Shown: one piece after another, positions 34,575 to 42,760 of the stretch
Layout of the letters: each line of letters opens with the position of its first letter
Position numbering within the stretch: position 1 is the stretch's first letter
Assembly (NCBI GenBank): GCA_029556615.1
Contig: JAKQDD010000211.1
Location: forward strand, 91,323-155,322
Length of the DNA: 64,000 nucleotides
Origin: Verrucomicrobiota bacterium
Lineage (GTDB): Bacteria > Verrucomicrobiota > Verrucomicrobiia > Limisphaerales > J093
Direction of reading: 5' to 3'
Translations under genes and position numbers: made by a program
The notes under the pieces: generated by a model
The model's input: only the letters and a program-made list of their open reading frames with translations
Databases searched by the model: none
What the model was told of the DNA's origin: nothing

Positions 34575-34730
34575 ATGCCGTTATCTCCCGCAGAGCGAGC
34601 CAGACGACAACGTGCCCGCAGGATGGCCCACGGTTGGAAGGAAGTGAAGGTATGGGTACCTTCCGAGAAGGACGCAGAGGCGATCAGGAAGCTGGCAGCC
34701 CAGAAACGAGCCAAAGCTCCTAGACCTTGA
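34575..34730 (+). CDS. Small ribbon-helix-helix-like DNA-binding protein
   Basis: This 51-residue plus-strand frame starts at ATG 34575. A basic N-terminus (AERARRQRARR) is followed by a strand KEVKVWVP and a helix SEKDAEAIRKLAAQKRA. This is the strand-helix layout of Arc/MetJ-type repressors, although the second helix is short. It sits divergent to the packaging operon, with an A/T-rich 'tatata' about 35 bases upstream, and converges on the next minus gene with an 11-base overlap. A repressor role for the operon is inferred. Confidence 0.55.
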   Translation: MPLSPAERARRQRARRMAHGWKEVKVWVPSEKDAEAIRKLAAQKRAKAPRP

Positions 34731-35133
34731 GCGGATGACCCGCGGGGTCGAACAGGCGGCAGAGCACCACGCGGCCCTCGTCATCCTGCTCGAACCCCCA
34801 CAAGTCGCGCGTGGCCCGATGCACGAGTTCTCCAGGTTCTGCGCGCAGCGTGAAGCCCTGGTCAACTACGTCGGCAACAGAGGCGGCCAGCCTCGACAGG
34901 TGAGGTGGAGGAGTCGATCGTGGGTCTCCAGCGATGAACTGCGGGTTCATGAGCTTGAGGCCACTATCCGTGAAGGTTGCCACGAGGCCCTGCTCGAGGA
35001 ACGTGATGGGGCGGCCAGGCTGACGCAGCCCAACGACCGTAGCGGTTCGTGGCAGCAGGCGGGTCAACGGGAGGCGAAGCGGGACCCCCATGCGAAGATC
35101 TGGGCGTCCTGGCAGCAGAATACGGTTTGGCAT
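34720..35133 (-). CDS. Unknown protein, probable virion component
   Basis: This 137-residue beta-rich protein starts at ATG 35133 after GAGAGGGT. It begins MPNRILLPGRPDLRMGVPL and has VATFTDSGLKLMNPQF in the middle. It lies two bases from a likely beta-helix protein and may belong to the same fibre or spike structure. No enzymatic motif is seen. Confidence 0.5.
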   Translation of the reverse strand: MPNRILLPGRPDLRMGVPLRLPLTRLLPRTATVVGLRQPGRPITFLEQGLVATFTDSGLKLMNPQFIAGDPRSTPPPHLSRLAASVADVVDQGFTLRAEPGELVHRATRDLWGFEQDDEGRVVLCRLFDPAGHPLKV

Positions 35134-35134
35134 G

Positions 35135-36286
35135 TCACCCTCTCTTTGTGAGAGTCCATGCGACGTCTAGCGACTGGGTGCTGAGGAAGCGAACGGTGAA
35201 CCCCTTCTCGTCCGCTCCGAACACCCAAGGCACCTCGTCGCCAGCAGGTCGATCGTTGACGGTGAGGTTGACGACGTAGTTGGTCGCGAGCCGAGGATTC
35301 GCGAAGTCGAACCTCTTGTCCGCCTCGCTCAGGAACGAGAGCACACCACTCGCGCGGTCCGTGTCGAAGACTGCGGTGGAGTCACCCCCCACAGCATCCA
35401 CACGAGACCCCTCAGAGGTAACCGTCGCGCCGGCTTCCAGCGATAGCCCATTAACGACGGAGTTGCACAAGGACACGGTCGACCCGCGCATCACGTACAT
35501 CGAGGTGATGCGAGAACCAAAGACCTGCACGTTTCCCTGCACGATGAGTGTCCCGTCCACGCGGCTGCCCTCCAGCAGTAGCGTCGACCCAGGACCGACC
35601 ACCGACACGTTGCCACGAACCTGCGTGTCCCGCAGCGTCACGAAGGACTCGCGCGTGTCGATCAGGGCGGGCCCCGCCAGCGAGCAGGAGGCGACCTCCA
35701 CGGTCGCCTGCACGGCGACGAGGAATGCCGCACGACCTGGGGGAGCAGACTCTAGGGTCTCGCAGCGTACCAGGCGAAGATGCCCTGTGCGGCCCCCCTC
35801 CCCTCCAACGGAGATGACAGGGACGTCAGGGTCTGCCCCAAACACGACCCCGCCGAAGGACACGAAGGTGGCACGAATGGCCGTCCCGTTCACCTGGACC
35901 GTAGGAAGACCAGACCCTGGCTTCGCCCGCACCACGTGCGCACCCACCGCGCTCACCGCGACGCGCTGCCCCGGGATTACCCTCGCGGGCGCTTCGGACA
36001 CCCCAGGCAGCAGGATGAGCGACTGCGGGCCCGCGGCCGGGTACGGCTTGTCGGTGAGGAGGACGAACCCCCCGGCCAGGTCGACCGCGTCCCCGCCCTG
36101 CCCGACGATCGAGTAGGTGGGACCGGGACGCACTCCTCCCAGGGCAGAGAGCGGGAGACGGCCGAGGACGGGGTCCTCGAAGACCAGCGACCCCGTGGCA
36201 GGGTCGCCGTAGATGCGGCGCACCCCGGACAAGCCGGGCGCGACCTGGACCTCATCCGCCTCAAACGGTAGGGGATCGTCACTCAT
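35135..36286 (-). CDS. Probable right-handed beta-helix virion protein
   Basis: This protein has 383 residues. From about residue 190 to 310 short strand-turn repeats recur: VEVASCSLAGPALIDTRESF, VTLRDTQVRGNVSVV, LLLEGSRVDGTLIVQGN. This is the signature of a parallel beta-helix, common in phage tail spikes and fibres. The N-terminal 120 residues are beta-rich (VLGRLPLSALGGVRPGPTYSI). The gene overlaps its upstream neighbour (ATGA) and belongs to a three-gene structural set. Confidence 0.55.
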   Translation of the reverse strand: MSDDPLPFEADEVQVAPGLSGVRRIYGDPATGSLVFEDPVLGRLPLSALGGVRPGPTYSIVGQGGDAVDLAGGFVLLTDKPYPAAGPQSLILLPGVSEAPARVIPGQRVAVSAVGAHVVRAKPGSGLPTVQVNGTAIRATFVSFGGVVFGADPDVPVISVGGEGGRTGHLRLVRCETLESAPPGRAAFLVAVQATVEVASCSLAGPALIDTRESFVTLRDTQVRGNVSVVGPGSTLLLEGSRVDGTLIVQGNVQVFGSRITSMYVMRGSTVSLCNSVVNGLSLEAGATVTSEGSRVDAVGGDSTAVFDTDRASGVLSFLSEADKRFDFANPRLATNYVVNLTVNDRPAGDEVPWVFGADEKGFTVRFLSTQSLDVAWTLTKRG

Positions 36287-36990
36287 CGCAGTACGACTCC
36301 GTAGCGGACGCGCCTCTCCGAGAATCGCCGAACAGCGGCCCCGATGGTCACGTCGAAGTAGTTGGTGTCTCGGGTCGCTCGAACGGGGAACGCCCCCACA
36401 GGATCCACCACCACGCGGTAGGCCCCCACGGGCAGCGCCAGCGGTGTTAGGGTGACCCGCTGGGTCGTGGGGTCTCCGTACCGAAAGACGAGCTCGCCGG
36501 CCAGGGGGGCGGACGGAACCAGGGGGACCACGACCATCACGTCCACCGTGACCGGGACGGTTAGGGTTCCGAGCTTGCTAACCGGACGAAGAACGAAGCC
36601 CGTCAGGGTCCTGTCGGTCGCCGCGACCGCGACCCCGTTCGCAGCGGTCGCCCCCACCAAGTAGAGCGGAGTGGTCAGCGCGCCCGTGATGTCCACGCGC
36701 TGCGACGCCTCCCCGCGGAACACCACACGCCCGGACCAGGCCACGTACGTCTGGGACAGCACGCGCGCCGCGTCCACCACCTCACGAAGGTCCTCGGCCA
36801 GCTCGGAGGGGAGGTCGGTGGGGCAGTCGCACCCGTAGGCGTCGACGTACCCCACAGCGTTCGACTGCTCAGACCTGACCGAGCGTACTGTCACGACCCC
36901 GTACATGTCGACGACCACCTCGATGCTGTAGGTGGTCCCAGCACCAGTGCGAGACCGAAAACGATACACGCGGTCGACGAGCTCGATCAT
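36283..36990 (-). CDS. Unknown beta-rich protein, probable virion component
   Basis: This 235-residue protein starts at ATG 36990. Strand-rich sequence (YRFRSRTGAGTTYSIEVVVD, LTVPVTVDVMVVVPLVPS) with a short helical stretch near residue 70 suggests a beta-sandwich structural protein. It is translated together with the beta-helix gene through an ATGA overlap. No specific family is recognised. Confidence 0.5.
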   Translation of the reverse strand: MIELVDRVYRFRSRTGAGTTYSIEVVVDMYGVVTVRSVRSEQSNAVGYVDAYGCDCPTDLPSELAEDLREVVDAARVLSQTYVAWSGRVVFRGEASQRVDITGALTTPLYLVGATAANGVAVAATDRTLTGFVLRPVSKLGTLTVPVTVDVMVVVPLVPSAPLAGELVFRYGDPTTQRVTLTPLALPVGAYRVVVDPVGAFPVRATRDTNYFDVTIGAAVRRFSERRVRYGVVLR

Positions 36991-37017
36991 CCTGCCTGGG
37001 CCGCGTCCATCAATCCC

Positions 37018-37647
37018 TTACCAGGCGACGACTCGGAACCCCTCGGAGGGGGAGACCCCGCTCTTGAGGAGGTTGGGACTATCGGCGATCTGCCGCATCA
37101 CGCGCAAGTAGGCACCCACCGCATCGCGCCCGCAGGACAGGATGGGCGATTTAGACTCACTCTCAATCCACTGAGCGAGTCGTCGGATCGTCTTGTGGAA
37201 CCTGTAGCGCACCAGGCCCTGCGTGACCCGCAAGCGCTCGCCCGTCTCGCTCTGGCACGTGGTGTCCCACATGTGACGGAGGATCGCCAAGTCCATCTCG
37301 TCGGGAACGAGGGGGCGTACATCCTCACATACACGGTTCGCGTCGACCCCATCGGGGATTGACATGAGGAAACGAAGACGCTGCTCAGCGCGTCTGAGAC
37401 GATAGCACACCGTCGGCTGACTGACGTTGAACAGGGCCGCGATCGTGTCCTGGCTCCACCGGTCGAAGAAGAACAGGTGCACCCAGTCCGCCTCCACTGG
37501 AGGGAGCCGGTCAAGGAGTCGGATGACGCGCGCGGCGAGCTTCTCGGTCTCGGGTGACATGCCCCCATCCGACGGGTCTCCGAACAACGCAAACCCATCC
37601 TCCACCGAGTAGCAGCGCTCTATAGAGTCAGACGAGCGGATCGCCAC
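37018..37647 (-). CDS. Sigma-factor-like transcription protein
   Basis: This 209-residue protein starts at ATG 37647. Residues about 45-95 match sigma-70 region 4: LLDRLPPVEADWVHLFFFDR, then WSQDTIAALFNVSQPTVCYRLRRAEQRLR with a clear helix-turn-helix. A second helical domain (about 110-190) has RVTQGLVRYRFHKTIRRLAQ, another possible recognition helix. No region 2 is evident, so it may bind DNA as a partner of RNA polymerase rather than as a full sigma. It sits directly after a NusG-like gene in the same transcript. Confidence 0.6.
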   Translation of the reverse strand: MAIRSSDSIERCYSVEDGFALFGDPSDGGMSPETEKLAARVIRLLDRLPPVEADWVHLFFFDRWSQDTIAALFNVSQPTVCYRLRRAEQRLRFLMSIPDGVDANRVCEDVRPLVPDEMDLAILRHMWDTTCQSETGERLRVTQGLVRYRFHKTIRRLAQWIESESKSPILSCGRDAVGAYLRVMRQIADSPNLLKSGVSPSEGFRVVAW

Positions 37648-37655
37648 GATACCTC

Positions 37656-38321
37656 CTAAAAGAACGACATCTGCTTGTAGCTCTCGTACTTGGCCGCAGG
37701 TACGGGCGGAACGGGAGCTGCCGGCTTCGGTTTGCTGTTCTTGAAGCGTCGCAGGTCTGGAACGAAGAGGGGAGGAACGGTGCGGTCATCGACCATCGAG
37801 ACGTTGGTGCGGTTGACGACCAGCAAGCGCAACAACGTGCGCGTCCGCACCTGGAGGAGCAGCTCGCGCGAAGAGAAGGCCGACATGACGCGCCCACGAA
37901 CCCTCAGGTAAGGCCCCGACACCACCTCAACAACCTGCCCGCGAGGTAGTCGGGTCGAGCGGGGGTGATCTACCGTGTGGAGCATCGCCTCCACCTCTTT
38001 CCCGCCCACCAGATAGACCGTGCGCAGAGACCCCACTTGTCGGGACAACACCCGCTCTGCGTACCCCCTCCGCTCCAGGGCAAAGTACCGACTCGACGAC
38101 AGCCCCCCGCGGATGAAGACGTAGCTCAACGCAGAGGCTGATCCGCTCCCCTGCGAGGGCACGATGATCGGGTACGTCTTCGACACACCGAGGTCCCCCC
38201 GAATCTGCGCGCTTAGCCGCCCAGAACCCGCAAGGTCCTCCCCCTCTGGAGACAGCTCCAATACCACCCACGTAGATCGACCCGCTTGGGCGCGGTTGTC
38301 CCCTGCCTCCATAGGAGGCAT
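37656..38321 (-). CDS. NusG-like transcription elongation/antitermination factor
   Basis: This 221-residue protein has an NGN-like domain (about 16-125). It runs from STWVVLELSP, through SALSYVFIRGGLSSSRYFAL, to GKEVEAMLHTVDHPR, the same strand-helix order as NusG/RfaH. A KOW-like segment (about 128-165) reads LPRGQVVEVVSGPYLRVRGRVMS. Such proteins bind RNA polymerase and suppress pausing and termination. The paralogue family includes phage- and operon-specific antiterminators. The start region contains the inverted repeat TGCCTCC/GGAGGCA beside ATG 38321. The similarity is judged by pattern and needs a profile search. Confidence 0.6.
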   Translation of the reverse strand: MPPMEAGDNRAQAGRSTWVVLELSPEGEDLAGSGRLSAQIRGDLGVSKTYPIIVPSQGSGSASALSYVFIRGGLSSSRYFALERRGYAERVLSRQVGSLRTVYLVGGKEVEAMLHTVDHPRSTRLPRGQVVEVVSGPYLRVRGRVMSAFSSRELLLQVRTRTLLRLLVVNRTNVSMVDDRTVPPLFVPDLRRFKNSKPKPAAPVPPVPAAKYESYKQMSFF

Positions 38322-38400
38322 AGACGCGAGGGACCTGCGATCGTGCGTAGAGCCGATGGGGGCAATCTACACGATTAGGGCGGAGAAGGAGATAGCGACT

Positions 38401-39699
38401 TTAACGAAGTTGCGCTGCACGCATGTCGCGCACCCGGTCGCGCACTCGAGCTGCGAACTGCGCTGCGGTCCAGCCCGCAACCGGGTCGACTGTCGCGGCC
38501 AGGGTCGCGCGGTCTGCATGCGGGTGATAGTGGACCCAGCCGTTGTTGACCCCGCGACTCGCGGCGGGTGCGCTGCTGGAGGGTGGCGGGCTGCTAGGTT
38601 GGGGCGAACTGGGAGAGGAGGTGAGGCGCGCCGCAGGGCGACGATCCTCCGTCTGCGTACCCAGAGCGAGGTCGCAGTACAGGGTGGCGCGCGACACCTT
38701 GGAGGGCCGCGAGCCAAACCGATCCGCCAGCGTCAAGAGGGTCAGACCAAGAGGAGCCACTCGACGCAGAGTGACCTCCTCCCAGGCCCCCTCCTGCACT
38801 TCACCGCCCGCGTGGACCTGGAAGGCCGCCACGCAGAAGTCCGCCAGGTACCGGTACGCGGTCGAGGGTGAGATCTTCTCGATGAGGGCATCCACGCGCC
38901 TTCCCATGCCAGACAGGTCATGCAGGTTGAGGAGCAGGCCCGCCAGGTCCTCTCCCACATCGGAACCCAGGTAGGAGGCTATCGCCTCCCGTGACACACG
39001 ACCAGAAGCCGCCGTCGCTTCGATCGCCTTGATGGCGTCCCGGAAGTGACCTCCCGTCGCGCGCGCGACCAGGTCGAGCGCCGCAGCGTCGAACGGGATC
39101 TCCTCGGTCTCACAGATGTAGGCGAGGCGAGAGGCGATCGCTCGGTACCCTGGAGACCGCACACGGAACGGAGGAGCACAGCGAGACAAGATGGTGGGGC
39201 GGACCTCGTCGGGCTCCGTGGTACAGAACAGCACAACGAGACGCTTCTCCCGCGTCCCAGGCCGGCAGTCCTCCATCGGCTTGAGGAGGGCGTCCTCGGC
39301 CTCAGGAGACAGCCGGTGGCACTCGTCGAACAAGTAGATGCGCCGGCGCCCCGCGTGCTCGTCGAACCGGAGGTCTTCCAGCAGCATCATCACGTCGGCC
39401 TTTCCTGAACGGGTCGCCGCGTCGACCTCAACGAAGTCGGGCGACCCATGATCGGACAGCATCGCGATGCAGGACTCACAAGCGTCGCACGGGTCCCCCC
39501 CAACCGGGCGGGCACAGAGCAAGGCTCGGGCGAGGATCCTCGCCAGGGTGGTCTTCCCGCTGCCCCAAGGGCCTCCGAACAGGTAGCTCTGGAGGTGGCC
39601 AGAGCCACCAGCCACCAGATGGCGAAGGATCGTCTTGACGACTTCTTGTCCCGCTACGTCCTCATAGCGGGTCGGTCTGTACTTGTTGTCTAGGCCCAC
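38401..39699 (-). CDS. dnaX: Clamp loader gamma/tau-like subunit (DnaX)
   Basis: This 432-residue protein has the DnaX hallmarks. It begins MGLDNKYRPTRYEDVAGQ and has Walker A GPWGSGKT (43-50), a zinc module with Cys62, 71, 74 and 77, Walker B LFDEC (123-127) and the arginine-finger motif SRC (172-174). Domain III helices follow, and then an S/P-rich linker. It opens the sliding clamp using ATP. Beta clamp, delta-like and delta'-like genes are all present in this window, so the phage may build its own loader. Confidence 0.88.
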   Translation of the reverse strand: MGLDNKYRPTRYEDVAGQEVVKTILRHLVAGGSGHLQSYLFGGPWGSGKTTLARILARALLCARPVGGDPCDACESCIAMLSDHGSPDFVEVDAATRSGKADVMMLLEDLRFDEHAGRRRIYLFDECHRLSPEAEDALLKPMEDCRPGTREKRLVVLFCTTEPDEVRPTILSRCAPPFRVRSPGYRAIASRLAYICETEEIPFDAAALDLVARATGGHFRDAIKAIEATAASGRVSREAIASYLGSDVGEDLAGLLLNLHDLSGMGRRVDALIEKISPSTAYRYLADFCVAAFQVHAGGEVQEGAWEEVTLRRVAPLGLTLLTLADRFGSRPSKVSRATLYCDLALGTQTEDRRPAARLTSSPSSPQPSSPPPSSSAPAASRGVNNGWVHYHPHADRATLAATVDPVAGWTAAQFAARVRDRVRDMRAAQLR

Positions 39700-39714
39700 G
39701 AGGGCCTCTACCCG

Positions 39715-40239
39715 CTAGGGCTCGTCGTCCTCTTCGTCTTCGTCTTGTCCGTGGTCATCCCCGAAGACACGCTCGATCATGCTGGCCAGCGTGGAGACGT
39801 CTGGCTTCTCCGGCGAGTAGATCCAGAACCCGTGACGCGCGACCTCATCGCGGTAGTACGACACGTCAGGCTTGAGGACCTTGTAGGAGTTCCCGCCGTC
39901 TGGGTTCTCCTTGGACTCCATGGCGCAGAGGCAGCGGTCGATGAGCGCGATCTGCTGGAGGTTGGTGAGCTTCTCCCAGCGGTTATAGCCAATCTCGACC
40001 GTGAAGATGCACGGCGAGGCGGCCAGGACGGAGAGCTTGGGGCTCGCCTTCGCGACGACCGCGATGCGATCCTCCGGGGCGGTGTCCTTGAACAGGACCA
40101 CGATCTGGTCGACGATGTGCATCAGGTCGTGGTGGTACTGCTTGACGAGGTCTCGCAGCAGGTCGTGGACGTCCGGTCCAGCCTTGTAGAGCTTGTTGCT
40201 TACTTTCTCGATGTTCTGATCAGGGACCTTCTTGGGCAT
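39715..40239 (-). CDS. Phage metallopeptidase-like protein with degenerate active site
   Basis: I place the start at ATG 40239 (MPKKVPDQNIEK), after AAGGAG. The 174-residue protein resembles the putative phage metallopeptidase family in its middle (CIFTVEIGYNRWEKLTNLQQ) and in its C-terminal part (YRDEVARHGFWIYSPEKPD). However, where that family has an HELxH zinc motif this protein reads ALIDRCLCAME, with no histidine. It is therefore probably not an active protease. The C-terminus is acidic. It lies between clamp-loader and primase genes. Confidence 0.5.
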   Translation of the reverse strand: MPKKVPDQNIEKVSNKLYKAGPDVHDLLRDLVKQYHHDLMHIVDQIVVLFKDTAPEDRIAVVAKASPKLSVLAASPCIFTVEIGYNRWEKLTNLQQIALIDRCLCAMESKENPDGGNSYKVLKPDVSYYRDEVARHGFWIYSPEKPDVSTLASMIERVFGDDHGQDEDEEDDEP

Positions 40240-40259
40240 CGGAACTCCTTTCCCTCGTT

Positions 40260-41000
40260 TTACCCGAGGATGTGCATCCCGAACGCACGCTGAAGGGCTG
40301 TTCGACCCCCTGAGTCCCACAGGGCCCCCGGGTCCTTGGCGGAGTACCTCACGTCAACCACCCGAACCCCACGCGACCGCAGGCGATCTACGGCCCCTCT
40401 GTGGTACTTGCCTGTCTTGGGGTCGATACCACCTACGGCCCCTCTACGCCCCGCTTCGTCCTCGTCGAACACCACGAACACGGCCGCGGTCGGAGACAGC
40501 AGGCGCTGGACAAGCAGGTCCTGCTGCTGGGACAGGGCGGCCCGGCCGCAGCCGAGAACGACCCCGCGGTCGCCCACGACCCAGTCGAGGGCGAACATGT
40601 CGAACAGGCCCTCGACGAGCCACAGGTCTGCCCCCGACCACAGGAGGTCGGCCGCGCGGCTTGTGAGTCCGACGAACGTCGGGCACCAGGCCGCCTCGGG
40701 AAGCAAGTGGCGCAACACGGTCTTCTTGTCGACCCATGTCGTGCGAAAGTCTGCACCTACCACGACCCCTCGTGCCGATCGGAGCGGGACGGTCAACATC
40801 CCGTTGACGCGGGACCCACACCCTTCTCGGCCGAGACGAGCCCATTCGGTGTCCTGCGGGCGCGCCTCGCACACCTGCGAACGCCACGTCGTGATCCCAA
40901 GCTCGTGGACGCGGTCCTCTCGCGCACCCCGCGCGAGCAAGTAGCCGAGGTCGTCAGGATCAAGGTCACAGCGTGCTATCGCTTCAGAGAGCCAGGACAT
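40260..41000 (-). CDS. Toprim-domain primase-like protein
   Basis: This 246-residue protein shows the Toprim signature of DnaG-type enzymes: a Glu in LWLVEGLFDMF (Glu130), an intermediate GVVLGCGRAAL, and the DxD motif in VFVVFDEDEAG (Asp179/Asp181). The N-terminal half has the substrate-binding pattern NGMLTVPLRSARGVVVGADF. It lacks a zinc-binding domain and a helicase domain, so it may be a primase core whose partners are separate genes. It lies beside clamp-loader and SMC-type genes, consistent with lagging-strand replication. Confidence 0.75.
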   Translation of the reverse strand: MSWLSEAIARCDLDPDDLGYLLARGAREDRVHELGITTWRSQVCEARPQDTEWARLGREGCGSRVNGMLTVPLRSARGVVVGADFRTTWVDKKTVLRHLLPEAAWCPTFVGLTSRAADLLWSGADLWLVEGLFDMFALDWVVGDRGVVLGCGRAALSQQQDLLVQRLLSPTAAVFVVFDEDEAGRRGAVGGIDPKTGKYHRGAVDRLRSRGVRVVDVRYSAKDPGALWDSGGRTALQRAFGMHILG

Positions 41001-41489
41001 CTAGGTGGAGGCGACGACGAACCGATCTGGGTCGTAGACGACCAGAGCAACGCGGTCGCACAGCTGCCAGATCGAACCCACGTCGCAGGTATTGGGGGTG
41101 ATGACGACGAGGCCCGCAGGGATTATCGCGTCGACCATCACCGATACGGGACTCCGCACCGCGGTACGCGCGAAGACGCGCACGAAGGACTCGGCGATAC
41201 TCCCCTCGGGCGCTGCCTGCGTGAGCTTCTGCATCCCCTCTTTAAGAGAGAGGCGGCCGTGCAGGTCATGTGCAGCCCACAGGAGGTCCCGAACCACCTC
41301 TTTCACGAGTCGCGAGGAGAAGGCAGCGGTCACGACGGTCCCATGTGCGGTGTTGTCGAAGCGTCGTATGACGCCGTTTGAGTCCGTCACGAACCGAGGA
41401 CCCACGGGTCGCTTGAGGTCCAGCCGGGCACAGAGAGGCATGCGAGGCCCCTCTACCCCCTCACCATCCTCAACGAAGAGACCAGCCAC
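41001..41489 (-). CDS. Unknown protein in the replication operon
   Basis: I place the start at GTG 41489; ATG 41441 is an alternative with an AGGGG site. The 162-residue protein contains GVIRRFDNTAHGTVVTAAF and a C-terminal VDAIIPAGLVVITPNTCD, followed by a hydrophobic strand. The middle is helical (KEVVRDLLWAAHDLHG). No family is recognised. It follows a Cys-rich protein and precedes the primase. Confidence 0.45.
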   Translation of the reverse strand: MAGLFVEDGEGVEGPRMPLCARLDLKRPVGPRFVTDSNGVIRRFDNTAHGTVVTAAFSSRLVKEVVRDLLWAAHDLHGRLSLKEGMQKLTQAAPEGSIAESFVRVFARTAVRSPVSVMVDAIIPAGLVVITPNTCDVGSIWQLCDRVALVVYDPDRFVVAST

Positions 41490-41505
41490 CCAGGGAGAGG
41501 CGACC

Positions 41506-42090
41506 TTACCTCCAGGGGGGCTGGAATCGTTGAAGCGCCAGGACGAACCCTCGCCAGTAGTACCGCCACCTAGCCTCCACGACGGGTTCGGGCGGTTTGA
41601 CGAGTTCGGTTGGCTTGACGTGCTCGTCAAACCGCTCTTGGCTGGGGGGTACGTCCTGGACGTCATCGGCCTCCTCCGTAACCTCTACAGGATCCTTCAG
41701 GACCCAGGCGAGCGCGGCGAGGTCCGGGTACTTCGCCGCCAGATCCCCTAGCGACTGGCTGGCGAGCTGACGAAACTCTTCCTTGACGTCCTCTGGTGTC
41801 TTGACGGGACGATAGTGTGGGCAGGTGCGCGCGCAGACACCACTCAGACCCTCCGCGTAGTGCGAGTCGCAGATGACCCCCGCGATACCAGCCTCGACGT
41901 TCTTACAGACGCGAAGTTGAACCAGAGGCCCCCTCGCCCCTCCAGACGCAACCCAACCTGGATGGGTCGGGGCGATCCCGTTGTGCGCGCAGTTCTCTGG
42001 TGTTGGCTTGAGGACAGCCTCAATCGCCCGCTTACGGTGCCGGTACAGCACCTGCTTGAACTTCTGGTGAATCTCCCCGGGTCGACGCAT
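41506..42090 (-). CDS. Cys-rich protein, possible zinc or Fe-S protein
   Basis: I place the start at ATG 42090 (MRRPGEIHQKFKQ) rather than at the longer frame that overlaps the ATPase gene. The 194-residue protein carries six clustered cysteines (NCAHNG, VCKNVEAGIAGVICDSHY, VCARTCPHYRP) between residues about 30 and 90. This could bind zinc or an iron-sulfur cluster. The C-terminal half is helical. The function is unknown; it lies between the Rad50-like C-terminal gene and the primase block. Confidence 0.5.
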   Translation of the reverse strand: MRRPGEIHQKFKQVLYRHRKRAIEAVLKPTPENCAHNGIAPTHPGWVASGGARGPLVQLRVCKNVEAGIAGVICDSHYAEGLSGVCARTCPHYRPVKTPEDVKEEFRQLASQSLGDLAAKYPDLAALAWVLKDPVEVTEEADDVQDVPPSQERFDEHVKPTELVKPPEPVVEARWRYYWRGFVLALQRFQPPWR

Positions 42091-42094
42091 GAGA

Positions 42095-42760
42095 CTAGCG
42101 TACCCCTCGATCGAGGACGAGCCGTGAGGAACGTGCTCCTCGCAGCACGCGATACCTCCGGGGACTCGCCTCCCACAACGCGTGGGAGTGAGTGATGACG
42201 AGCACGTCGAAGTTGAGCCGACGGCACAAGTCCGCGAATACGCTCGCGAACGCGCGAGCGTACGCCTCGTCAAGCGGAGCCAGAGTCTCGTCCAGAACCA
42301 TGAAGCGACGAAGACCACGCCTCAGGATGCAGGCTACTCGCAGGAAGACGGCCTGGATGGTCGTGATGGACCCTCCAAACAGGTCCGACGCCTGCCCCTC
42401 GACTCGACCCCCCTCACACGGAACGGAGGTCACCACGTCGACCGCGATGCGGCCTCGCTCCTGCCCCACGCGCGCCTCTACTCCGATCTGCTGGTCTGCG
42501 AACACCACGCGCATCGCCTCGCGCAGCAGGTTCTCCACGAGAGAGAACCCGTTGCGCACCTCCGCGTCCGTGAGACCCGCGACGACCGAGATCGCTTCGG
42601 TGAGGATCTCGTCCTCAAGCGACAGGTCCTGCTCGTCGATGATCGAGGTAGCTATCGTCATGCGTGCCTGGGTACACGATGCCTGGAGACGCAGGGCGCG
42701 GTCGCGTACCTGCTCGGACCTGTCCCGTAGGCGTGCGACCTCGGCCCGCAGCGAGCTCAA
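42095..42760 (-). CDS. Rad50/SbcC-like ATPase, C-terminal half as a separate gene
   Basis: This 221-residue protein starts at TTG 42758-42760, overlapping the beta-clamp stop (TTGA). It carries the C-terminal half of an SMC-type ABC ATPase: a short coiled N-terminus, the signature motif region SDLFGGSITTIQ (about 125-136), Walker B FMVLDETLAPLD (about 153-164) and the His switch ITHSH (about 189-193). It has no Walker A. A gene with Walker A and a zinc-hook CPFC lies 4.4 kb upstream, so the two are probably halves of one Rad50-like enzyme. Confidence 0.75.
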   Translation of the reverse strand: MSSLRAEVARLRDRSEQVRDRALRLQASCTQARMTIATSIIDEQDLSLEDEILTEAISVVAGLTDAEVRNGFSLVENLLREAMRVVFADQQIGVEARVGQERGRIAVDVVTSVPCEGGRVEGQASDLFGGSITTIQAVFLRVACILRRGLRRFMVLDETLAPLDEAYARAFASVFADLCRRLNFDVLVITHSHALWEASPRRYRVLRGARSSRLVLDRGVR

